From UBA6624 sp964343345 [NCBI: uncultured bacterium] (lineage in GTDB: Bacteria; UBP7; UBA6624): 9,136 bases of DNA. The DNA lies in the NCBI GenBank assembly GCA_964343345.1, contig CAYFJE010000044.1, positions 1 to 9,136 on the forward strand, in the 5' to 3' direction. A program made the translations under genes and the position numbers. The notes beneath the pieces were generated by a model that was given only the letters and a program-made list of their open reading frames with translations, was not told where the DNA came from and did no database searches. This document shows positions 1 through 6,383 of the stretch, piece after piece (within the stretch, counting starts at the first letter, position 1; each line of letters begins with the position of its first letter).

Positions 1-735
1 TGATAAAAGCTTCTCTCTTCCGATTGGTGTCCCTATTATTGGATCATCTTCTTCTTCTCTTTGTTTTGCAATCTCCCTTTTCAAATATGAGGAAAAATCT
101 GATAATGCTTGATTTGTTTTTTTATACTGTTCTTCAACCCACCAATCAAACTCAGGTTCAAAACCATGATAGTAGTTGAACCAGCTTGAAAGGTTGTTTT
201 TCAATTGATTTAATTTCTTTGAAGAATTGTTTGCAAAAACTGGATCCAGCTTCTCTTTTGAAGCAACCATCTCCTCTTTCTTAGCATGGATAGCATTTTC
301 TACTTGCATCAATATTTCAGCCGCTTCCTTTGGATCTACTTGCCTTAAGGCCCTTCTCTCCTCTTCAAGAAAAAGGATCTTCTCGACAAAAGGAAATGTT
401 TCTTTTATTTTTCTATTTTCTTCTTTTTTGAAATTTACAACATCCAACTCATGGGAAATATAATTTTTTAAAAGGATGAAATCAATTTTTTCAGGCTTTT
501 CAAGAGACTTGAAATCAATCAAATTCATTCGATCTTGCCATTGTTCTTGAAATTCCGCAAATCTTTCAAGATAAAAATCACTTAATACAAGACTGTGGAA
601 ACGATTTAAATCATTCTTGTCAGTTTCATAAATCTCTAAAAAAGAAACCATATCGATATCCGCACTTTTATCTTTAGCCAAAAAAGAATCTATAGGGTTA
701 AAAAAACCAAAAAAAAGAACAAGAAAAGCAATCAT
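1..735 (-). CDS. Exported DUF885-family protein, N-terminal part (C-terminus off the left edge)
   Basis: An open frame of 245 codons runs from an ATG at 735 to the window edge without a stop. The first 20 residues (MIAFLVLFFGFFNPIDSFLA) look like a signal peptide, so the product is probably periplasmic or envelope-located. The next 200 residues are mostly charged helix. Near the left edge come FDWWVEEQYKKTNQAL (about residues 198-213) and DPIIGTPIGREKLL (about 231-244), which match my memory of the start of the conserved domain in DUF885 proteins, a family of presumed metal-dependent peptidases or hydrolases. The zinc-binding motif expected further on lies outside the window, so activity cannot be judged. 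The start codon is 14 bases after the 3' end of tRNA-Ser, leaving no room for a separate promoter. The leader GTGAAGTGAAAAAT has only a weak ribosome binding site. The family call is from recalled motifs. Confidence 0.72.
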   Translation of the reverse strand, partial: MIAFLVLFFGFFNPIDSFLAKDKSADIDMVSFLEIYETDKNDLNRFHSLVLSDFYLERFAEFQEQWQDRMNLIDFKSLEKPEKIDFILLKNYISHELDVVNFKKEENRKIKETFPFVEKILFLEEERRALRQVDPKEAAEILMQVENAIHAKKEEMVASKEKLDPVFANNSSKKLNQLKNNLSSWFNYYHGFEPEFDWWVEEQYKKTNQALSDFSSYLKREIAKQREEEDDPIIGTPIGREKLLS

Positions 736-749
736 ATTTTTCACTTCAC

Positions 750-839
750 CGGAGGGTGAGGGATTCGAACCCCCGAGACAGGGGTTACCCGCCTAACGGT
801 TTTCAAGACCGCCGCCTTCGTCCACTCGGCCAACCCTCC
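750..839 (-). tRNA. tRNA-Ser(UGA)
   Basis: On the minus strand a 90-nt cloverleaf can be drawn. The acceptor stem is GGAGGGT with ACCCTCC and discriminator G. The D stem is GCC/GGC. The anticodon loop is CTTGAAA, with anticodon TGA at 803-805. The T arm is GGGGG-TTCGAAT-CCCTC. Between the anticodon and T arms is a long variable arm (AGGCGGG paired with CCTGTCT, two G-U pairs), as expected for a class II serine tRNA. The 3' CCA is not encoded (GTG follows the discriminator). The gene sits 51 bases after the PUR-domain gene and 14 bases before the DUF885-type gene, all on the same strand. Confidence 0.96.
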
Positions 840-849
840 TGATATGAGA

Positions 850-878
850 ATTATCCCACAATTATTTAAAAAGTATAT
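850..878 (-). promoter_or_regulatory. Possible promoter for tRNA-Ser and the DUF885-type gene
   Basis: On the minus strand GATAAT at 855-850 resembles a -10 box (5 of 6 to TATAAT) and lies 11 bases before the tRNA 5' end. The -35 position at 17-base spacing (ATATAC, 878-873) is poor. The alternative is readthrough from the PUR-domain gene, which ends at 891 on the same strand. I see no hairpin-plus-T-tract terminator between them. Confidence 0.3.
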
Positions 879-890
879 CCTTTTAAAAAT

Positions 891-1169
891 CTAATCTTCG
901 AATGACTCTCCAGTATCTTCTGATTCTGGAACAAAGCTTTTACTCAAATCAAAATGATCTTTACATCCATCCAAAGCATTTAAAAATTTACTCATATCCT
1001 CTTCGTAAACAAAAACTGAAAAACGATCAACCCTGCCTTCTTCTTTTCTTTTTTCGGTAATTTTTAAATACTTGTCACCTGTTGATGTTTTCTTAACATC
1101 AACATAATAGGTTCTTCTCCCAGCAAAAAATTTCTCCGTATGTATTTCGTTGTGACGATTATTGTTCAT
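891..1169 (-). CDS. PUR-alpha-like (DUF3276-type) nucleic-acid-binding protein
   Basis: This 92-residue protein matches the single-domain bacterial PUR family, which binds single-stranded DNA or RNA. FFAGRRTYYVDVKKT (residues 14-28) and GDKYLKITEKRK (31-42) form the first beta strands. FSVFVYEEDMSKFLNALDG (50-68) forms the last strand and the start of the amphipathic helix. This is the beta-beta-beta-beta-alpha layout of a PUR repeat. The acidic tail (residues 80-92, ESEDTGESFED) is probably disordered. The start is well supported: GGGAGG lies 5 bases before the ATG. It follows the HAD gene on the same strand by 45 bases, so the two may be co-transcribed. In spirochaetes such proteins act as post-transcriptional or DNA-binding regulators. 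The target here is unknown. Confidence 0.85.
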   Translation of the reverse strand: MNNNRHNEIHTEKFFAGRRTYYVDVKKTSTGDKYLKITEKRKEEGRVDRFSVFVYEEDMSKFLNALDGCKDHFDLSKSFVPESEDTGESFED

Positions 1170-1214
1170 TGAGCCTCCCTTCTTGTCAAAAAAATTTGAA
1201 AAATAAATTCTAAT

Positions 1215-1883
1215 TCAAATAATCGTTTGAATTATCTTCTCAACATCAGAAAGATCTTTCACCAGCACATCTGGTTTCGAATTAATGAGCCTTTCTTTTA
1301 TCTTCTTGCTGTGACAACCTGTCATCACTGCAAGGCATTTAACATTATTTGCATGTGCTGTTTCGACATCCCTATGTGTATCTCCAACAATCCAAACATT
1401 TTCATTTTCTTCCCATCCATGTTTTTTTGCTCTTTCCAAGGCTATAGGAACCAAAGCTTCACGAGTGGATGCATCATCAGCCCATGCCCCCCATTTAAAA
1501 CATTCATTTAAATTGTAAAAATCTAATTTCATCCTTCCCGTTTTTTCCCAGTTACCTGTTAACAAGCCATAAGAAATTTTCATTTCATCTAATTTTCTCA
1601 ATAATGAAAAAACTCCTGGCATTACACGCCCTTTACATTTTTCTAAAGATGTGGGCATTCTTTTTTCAACATGGGATTTAAAAATTTTTAGATTTTCTTC
1701 AGTTGGGATTTCTCCCGTACCAGAAATCCAAGCTCTTGCATTTTCAGAATCCAAACCTCCAGAAAAATCGACATTTCCTGGAGATTTGTTGTACATTTTC
1801 TTTACTGAATCCTCAAAAGCGTCAACTCCAGCAAAACCTGTTAATAACAAAGTTCCATCAATATCAAACAAAAGAAGAGTCAT
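1215..1883 (-). CDS. HAD-superfamily phosphatase, phosphoglycolate-phosphatase-like
   Basis: A cytoplasmic 222-residue HAD hydrolase. Motif I is FDIDGTLL (residues 6-13), with nucleophile D7 and acid/base D9. Motif II is LLTGN with T109. Motif III is probably K119 in GRMKLDFY. Motif IV is VGDTHRDVETA with D168 and D172 for magnesium. The stretch between motifs I and II (residues 14-100) is a helical cap of the type seen in phosphoglycolate phosphatase, but HAD substrate specificity is not safely read from sequence. I chose the ATG at 1883 because the nucleophile is normally within about 10 residues of the start. The frame is open further upstream to an ATG at 1967, but that would add 28 atypical residues and overlap the divergent amidohydrolase gene. 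There is no clear Shine-Dalgarno. It is divergent from the amidohydrolase operon across a 35-base gap. Confidence 0.85.
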   Translation of the reverse strand: MTLLLFDIDGTLLLTGFAGVDAFEDSVKKMYNKSPGNVDFSGGLDSENARAWISGTGEIPTEENLKIFKSHVEKRMPTSLEKCKGRVMPGVFSLLRKLDEMKISYGLLTGNWEKTGRMKLDFYNLNECFKWGAWADDASTREALVPIALERAKKHGWEENENVWIVGDTHRDVETAHANNVKCLAVMTGCHSKKIKERLINSKPDVLVKDLSDVEKIIQTII

Positions 1884-1892
1884 AATTTTTCT

Positions 1893-1912
1893 TTGATTGT
1901 AAATAGAATCAA
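1893..1912. promoter_or_regulatory. Palindromic operator-like site in the divergent gap
   Basis: The 35-base gap between the HAD gene (start 1883) and the amidohydrolase gene (start 1919) contains TTGATT, eight bases, then AATCAA. These are perfect 6-base inverted arms, and 8 of 10 symmetric base pairs match over the 20-base site. The interior holds weak -10-like hexamers facing both ways (TAGAAT at 1904-1909 on plus; TACAAT at 1901-1896 on minus). A dimeric regulator controlling both directions is one reading. A chance AT-rich palindrome is the other. Confidence 0.4.
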
Positions 1913-1918
1913 TACGAA

Positions 1919-3331
1919 ATGGGAATCCTTTTAATATTTCTTCTTGGGGTGGGAAATCTTTTCTCAAAAGAAAAACAGGAAATCGTAAATGTTGATCCTC
2001 CTTGGAAAGAAATAAGGGGTGAACTCAGGTTTGAAAATACTCCAAAGCCCATTCTTATAAAAAATGCAAAAATATTTCAAGGAGAAGGTTTGTTAATTGA
2101 AAAAGGTTGGATATTGCTAAAAAACAGACTTGTTCACTCTGTTGGAGAGGGCGATTATGCAAATAGTATTGAAGATAACTTTATTGTTTTTGATGCTGAA
2201 GACAAATACATTACACCAGGAATGATTGATATTCACTCTCATATGGGAGTTTATGCAAATCCTGGGCCTGCAGCCCATAGCGATGGTAACGAAATGGTGA
2301 ATCCAATAACAGCTGGAATCGAAACGATCCATGCCTTTTGGCCACAGGATATAGCTATCGAAAGAGCTGTTTCTGGTGGGACAACAACAATCCAGGTACT
2401 TCCTGGTTCTGCAAATCTGATAGGAGGACATGGTGCAACCCTTAAACTACATCCGAGACTAACTCCACAAGACATGAGGTTTCCAGGAGCAAAGGATGGT
2501 TTGAAAATGGCTTGTGGAGAAAATCCAAAAAGAGTCTATGGAGACAGAGGAGGCCCTCAAACAAGAATGGGGAACCTTTACAGAGACAGACAGGCATGGA
2601 TAAACGCTGTTGAATATTCAAGAGGTTGGAAAAAATGGGAAAAAGAGTGGGAAGAGTGGAGCAAGAAACAGAAAGGAGAAGAACCAGAGCCACCGTCAAG
2701 AGATTTAACAATGGAAACAATGATGAATCTGATGGATGGGGATATTTTGGCACAAGTACATTGTTATAGGGCTGATGATCTTCTGCACATGATAGACCTT
2801 TCGCATGAGTTCGGTTGGCATTTAAGGGTTTTTCATCATGCTATCGAATCTTACAAGATAAGAGATGTCCTCTCAAAAAACAATACGGGGGTTGGAATAT
2901 GGGCGGATTGGTGGGGTTTTAAATATGAAGCTTACGATGCAACAACAGCCGGACCAGGATTGTCTCATGTTGAAGGAGTCAATGTAATCATCCATAGTGA
3001 TAGTGCGATTGACATACAAAGATTGAACCAGCGTGCAGCTCAAATATATTATGAAGCTGTTGAAAAAGGATTAGAGATAAAAGAGGAAGAAGCCATTGAT
3101 TGGTTTACATACAATGCAGCCTGGGGTCTAGGGATACATGAACAAACAGGAAGTTTGAAACCTGGGAAAATGGCAGATCTGGTTATATGGAGCCATCATC
3201 CCTTTTCTATTAGAGCTGTTTCTGAAATGACAATCATAGATGGTCAAGTAATGTGGGATAGAGATAAAGGAATTTCAGGCTGGAGTGACTTTGAAATAGG
3301 GCAATGGACTTTTGACAGGAGTTTGGAATGA
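1919..3331 (+). CDS. Exported amidohydrolase with intact metal ligands (imidazolonepropionase-like)
   Basis: This 470-residue protein has a short hydrophobic start (MGILLIFLLGVGNLFS) that looks like a signal peptide, although no basic residue precedes the core. The amidohydrolase barrel follows. YITPGMIDIHSHMG (residues 97-110) gives the HxH metal ligands H106 and H108. QVHCYRADD gives H281, VFHHAIESYK gives H306/H307, and VIIHSDSAIDIQRL gives D361. The end (SLKPGKMADLVIWSHHPF, about 412-429) is the usual return to the small beta domain of this superfamily. Residues 222-265 are a highly charged Trp-rich segment (GWKKWEKEWEEWSKK). The enzyme should hydrolyse a C-N bond, perhaps in an exported dipeptide or cyclic amide, but the substrate is unknown. 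The upstream frame closes at a TAG 15 bases before the ATG, so the start is nearly forced. No Shine-Dalgarno is visible, so translation may be leaderless. The last 4 bases overlap the next gene (ATGA). Confidence 0.9.
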   Translation: MGILLIFLLGVGNLFSKEKQEIVNVDPPWKEIRGELRFENTPKPILIKNAKIFQGEGLLIEKGWILLKNRLVHSVGEGDYANSIEDNFIVFDAEDKYITPGMIDIHSHMGVYANPGPAAHSDGNEMVNPITAGIETIHAFWPQDIAIERAVSGGTTTIQVLPGSANLIGGHGATLKLHPRLTPQDMRFPGAKDGLKMACGENPKRVYGDRGGPQTRMGNLYRDRQAWINAVEYSRGWKKWEKEWEEWSKKQKGEEPEPPSRDLTMETMMNLMDGDILAQVHCYRADDLLHMIDLSHEFGWHLRVFHHAIESYKIRDVLSKNNTGVGIWADWWGFKYEAYDATTAGPGLSHVEGVNVIIHSDSAIDIQRLNQRAAQIYYEAVEKGLEIKEEEAIDWFTYNAAWGLGIHEQTGSLKPGKMADLVIWSHHPFSIRAVSEMTIIDGQVMWDRDKGISGWSDFEIGQWTFDRSLE

Positions 3332-4659
3332 GTGTTTTAATGCTTTTATTTAGTTCTTTTTTTAATCTAATATGGGCTCTCTCATCATCAATTGAATTTG
3401 AAGAAAAAATTGCTATCCAGAATGTTGAAGCCTGGGTTGGAACTGAACAATGCATTAATGCCCCTTCTGAAAAATGCATCAAAAAAATTCCGAATGCCAT
3501 AATAGTTATTAAAAACGGCCTTATAGAAAGCATTTCTGAAAACAATGATGTTGGATGGCAAAAAACTAACCCAGATGGATATGCTGTCAAAGACGGTTCT
3601 GGCCTGATTGCAACCATTGGTTTTTTTGATATAGGAACATCGATAGGATTGCCTTCGATAAGCGGTACTGATATCATGGACCTTGAATCAACTCATAGTC
3701 ACGGGCATTCTCACAACAACACAGCTTCGGGGGTTTCGGGAATACAGGAAGAAAGAGGTTTTGCAAGAAAAAATATTGACGACTTCAAACCTGATTCAAG
3801 TCATGTAAAACTAGCAAGGAGGGGTGGTGTAGCATTAGCATTAATAAGAGGGAGTGGTTTAAATGGAATTGTTTGTCTTTCAGACAACAAAGAAATCCCG
3901 GGGTATGCAGAACAATGCAGTGAAAAACAATCGATATCTCTTCCTTGGCAAGGAGGTTCGAAAGGTAAAGAACTTTGGAGAAAATGGAAAGAAGATGCTG
4001 ATTTCTACATGAAAAACTCCAAAGATTTCTCCTTGGGAGAATTACATACACTGTCACTTCCTTTTGAAGAACTTGAAATTCTTTTTAAGGCATTTAATGG
4101 AGAAATTCCTGTTTTTGTTTCAGTCTCTGACGCTAAATCTATTCTTGATGTAATAAATCTTGGCAAAGAATGGGGAATGAAACTGATTCTTCAAGGAGTC
4201 CAAGAAGGGTGGGTTGTTGCCGAAAAAATTGCAGCAACAGGATATCCCGTACTGGTAGACAGTGAAGCAAATTTGCTGGGAGGATTTGATTCTTTGGGTG
4301 CAACATTGAAAAACAGCAAAATAATGACCGAAAAAGGAGTTAAAGTTATATTCTCCTCATTCAGTTCACACAACCTTCAAAGAATTCGTTTCAAGGCAGG
4401 AATAGCCTGGGCAAATGGCTTGTCTGAAGGTGCCTCTTTTGCCGCAATCACTGAAAATCCTGCTGCTGCAATTGGTTTAATCAATTACTCTGGTCGAATT
4501 GAAAAAGGTATGAGGGCAGACATAGCTCTTTGGACAAATCATCCATTTGAATACAAAGGAAGGCTTGATTCCTTGATGGTGGGAGGAGAATGGGTCGATC
4601 TTCAGTCTAGACAAGATTACCTATTTGAAAAATACAGGGAACTTCCTCTTTACAAATAA
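3328..4659 (+). CDS. Exported amidohydrolase-fold paralog lacking the metal ligands (probable pseudoenzyme)
   Basis: This 443-residue protein has a signal-peptide-like start (MSVLMLLFSSFFNLIWALSS) and aligns with the preceding gene along its length. Every metal ligand position is changed. GMIDIHSHMG becomes GFFDIGTSIG, with G103 and S105 in place of both HxH histidines. QVHCYRADD becomes VFVSVSDAK, FHHAIE becomes LQGVQE, and HSDSAIDIQRL becomes FSSFSSHNLQRI. The C-terminal RIEKGMRADIALWTNHPF matches the partner's LKPGKMADLVIWSHHPF, so fold and register are kept while catalytic residues are lost. The frame is long and intact, so this is not a decaying gene. It carries a histidine cluster, STHSHGHSHN (residues 121-130), absent from the partner. 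The ATGA overlap implies translational coupling and near-equal expression, consistent with a subunit or chaperone-like partner. The stop is 2 bases from the stop of the convergent gene. Confidence 0.85.
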   Translation: MSVLMLLFSSFFNLIWALSSSIEFEEKIAIQNVEAWVGTEQCINAPSEKCIKKIPNAIIVIKNGLIESISENNDVGWQKTNPDGYAVKDGSGLIATIGFFDIGTSIGLPSISGTDIMDLESTHSHGHSHNNTASGVSGIQEERGFARKNIDDFKPDSSHVKLARRGGVALALIRGSGLNGIVCLSDNKEIPGYAEQCSEKQSISLPWQGGSKGKELWRKWKEDADFYMKNSKDFSLGELHTLSLPFEELEILFKAFNGEIPVFVSVSDAKSILDVINLGKEWGMKLILQGVQEGWVVAEKIAATGYPVLVDSEANLLGGFDSLGATLKNSKIMTEKGVKVIFSSFSSHNLQRIRFKAGIAWANGLSEGASFAAITENPAAAIGLINYSGRIEKGMRADIALWTNHPFEYKGRLDSLMVGGEWVDLQSRQDYLFEKYRELPLYK

Positions 4660-4661
4660 AC

Positions 4662-6383
4662 CTAATCTTTTAAAACAATCTCTGCATTAACAGATTTCGT
4701 TTTTTGTGAAGAAAAAATAATATCTGCTATTTTGTTTTTTTTACCTCTTACAAAGAGAGTTACCCATTTATGGTTATATGGATCGATATGACCAATGTGT
4801 GCACAATTATCTCTCGTTTCGAATTGAGATTGAATCAGATGAAGACTTTCTCCAGGTCTTCGATTGAACTCTCTAGCCCCAGCAAGCAAAAGATCAACCC
4901 CTTCAAAACAAATCTTGTCGGAATGGGCATACCCGCTTTTCACTCCTTGTGCTGAAGCTGTCGGCATTCCTTTTGAATTTTTGATCTCGAGATCAATTCT
5001 CCAAAAATCTCTGTCTGCTTGAGTGATGTTTATTTCTCCGAAATCCACCTTGGGCATAAAGGAAGCATGCATAAGTGTAAATAATGTATTTCTCATTGCC
5101 ATGTCAAAAAGATCGTCTGGCAAAGGTGCCCTTGTACAAAATGATTTCCATCCACCAATTTCAATTTCCCCCAACTCTGGATGTGTGTATGGTTCCCAAT
5201 CGGAAAAACATGTCCCATGAGCAACATCATCATTCCATTTCAGCTTTTCTATTTGTGAAGAATCCCCATCATTATCGTAGTCAGGATTAAAAGAATAAAG
5301 CTCGTTAGTAAAAGAGAAGATTCCCAACTCCCCATAGGTCCAATCAAAAAAACCGCCACTTACGGCATACAAACCACTATAAACTTCAAGATACTCATAT
5401 TCTGGAAGAAAGTTTTTTGCTTTTTCTGCCATGAAATCCATAACTCTTTTGTCTTTTGAAGACAACCCCCTTTCAGAGGCTTCCTTTGTGCCTGGCGGAC
5501 GCAGGATCATGTTCCCTGCATTGTGATAACTTTGGACAGCTGCGATGTTTGGATGTTCACGAATGAAATCTGCTGTGGCTCTTGTTTCCGGTTCTGAAAG
5601 CATATATGGACCTGCTCCATATTGTTTGTGATCTGCAGCCCAGTCCCAAGGCCACTGCCTGTTCAAATCCACACCACCAACACCGTCTTCATTGATCGAC
5701 CCATCTCCATCATTGTCAATTCCCTCTGTCCAAAAAACATCCCATTCTCCATCTTCATCAAACTCTTTCGCTTCCATTGCTCTTGAATCAATTGAAGACA
5801 CCCTGCTTCCATACACATTCCTTCTTCGCATTTGAGTGATTTCTCCATCCCCATTCAAATCTTCTGGACCGTCTTCGTCAAACACGCCGTCACGATCGTT
5901 GTCAAAAGGCCTTATGTTTTGTCTTGGGCTATGTGGATTATTTGGTTCATGGAAAAACCTATGCCTGCTGTCAGGGTTTACCGTCGGTGCAATATAGAAA
6001 GAATAATCATTCAGCAGCTCAGTCACCCATTCATCTTTATTGAATCTTGTTACAAGATAATAAATAGTGAATATTGCAATCTCACTACCTTGGATCTCAT
6101 TTCCATGTGTATTTGCATCAATATACATTGCTGGTTTTGAAGAGTGCTCTCCTGTTGAAGGGTTATTCACAGTAACAATCCATATATCCCTGCCTTCTCT
6201 ACTTTTACCCATAACATCAAGGGTTAAAAGATTCGGATAAGCATTTGTTAATTCAACTAAAACCTCACCCATCTCTTCATAATCATAGTAAGTTGAAAAA
6301 TCAATATTGACCTTTGGTTCAATTGTTCTCGGGGGGGTAAAAGCACATAAGCTAAAAATCAAAATATGTAAAAAAAACTTCAT
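4662..6383 (-). CDS. Exported M14-family zinc carboxypeptidase with Asp-rich inserts
   Basis: A 573-residue secreted metallopeptidase. After a signal peptide (MKFFLHILIFSLCAFT) the M14 domain starts at YYDYEEMGEVL (residue 32). NTHGNEIQGSE gives zinc ligands H93 and E96. NPDSRHR contributes R140. VDLNRQW gives N241 and R242, which bind the substrate carboxylate. VQSYHNAG gives the third zinc ligand H287, and FTNELY gives the catalytic glutamate E361. All expected residues are therefore present. Between NPDSR and VDLNR is an insert of about 100 residues with calcium-loop-like repeats (DNDRDG at 161-166, DLNGDG at 175-180, DNDGDG at 223-228), and a further DNDGD at 370-374. Residues from about 445 to the end form a beta-rich C-terminal domain. 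It should remove C-terminal residues from peptides outside the cytoplasm. Its ATG overlaps the stop of the upstream paralog by one base (TAATG), so reinitiation is likely. Confidence 0.92.
   Translation of the reverse strand: MKFFLHILIFSLCAFTPPRTIEPKVNIDFSTYYDYEEMGEVLVELTNAYPNLLTLDVMGKSREGRDIWIVTVNNPSTGEHSSKPAMYIDANTHGNEIQGSEIAIFTIYYLVTRFNKDEWVTELLNDYSFYIAPTVNPDSRHRFFHEPNNPHSPRQNIRPFDNDRDGVFDEDGPEDLNGDGEITQMRRRNVYGSRVSSIDSRAMEAKEFDEDGEWDVFWTEGIDNDGDGSINEDGVGGVDLNRQWPWDWAADHKQYGAGPYMLSEPETRATADFIREHPNIAAVQSYHNAGNMILRPPGTKEASERGLSSKDKRVMDFMAEKAKNFLPEYEYLEVYSGLYAVSGGFFDWTYGELGIFSFTNELYSFNPDYDNDGDSSQIEKLKWNDDVAHGTCFSDWEPYTHPELGEIEIGGWKSFCTRAPLPDDLFDMAMRNTLFTLMHASFMPKVDFGEINITQADRDFWRIDLEIKNSKGMPTASAQGVKSGYAHSDKICFEGVDLLLAGAREFNRRPGESLHLIQSQFETRDNCAHIGHIDPYNHKWVTLFVRGKKNKIADIIFSSQKTKSVNAEIVLKD
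5685..5903 (-). other. Asp-rich calcium-loop-like insert within the carboxypeptidase
   Basis: Residues 161-233 of the active M14 protein contain three Dx[DN]xDG loops (DNDRDGVFDEDG, DLNGDGEIT, DNDGDGSINEDG) of the kind that coordinates calcium in EF-hand-like or dockerin-like folds. The matching region of the paralog is at about 7334-7573, with loops in the same order and spacing relative to the xLNR/LDR motif. Calcium binding is inferred from pattern only. Confidence 0.65.

Noticed and set aside
227-463. 78-codon plus-strand frame near the left edge
   Set aside because: It is antisense to the DUF885-type gene, whose minus-strand frame is longer, has a signal peptide and continues past it.
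1884-1967. Longer start for the HAD phosphatase (ATG at 1967)
   Set aside because: It would put 28 residues before the nucleophile motif, overlap the divergent amidohydrolase start by about 50 bases and cover the intergenic palindrome. The ATG at 1883 gives a normal HAD N-terminus.
2442-2753. Leucine/serine-rich 103-codon minus-strand frame
   Set aside because: It is the antisense shadow of the Lys/Glu-rich segment of the amidohydrolase.
3234-3677. 147-codon minus-strand frame across the amidohydrolase junction
   Set aside because: It mirrors conserved amidohydrolase sequence. The predicted protein is low in structure cues and has no recognisable motif.
6345-6383. Lipoprotein signal in the active M14 protein (cysteine at residue 13)
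   Set aside because: The residues before the cysteine (IFSLC) do not fit the lipobox, so an ordinary signal peptide is more likely.
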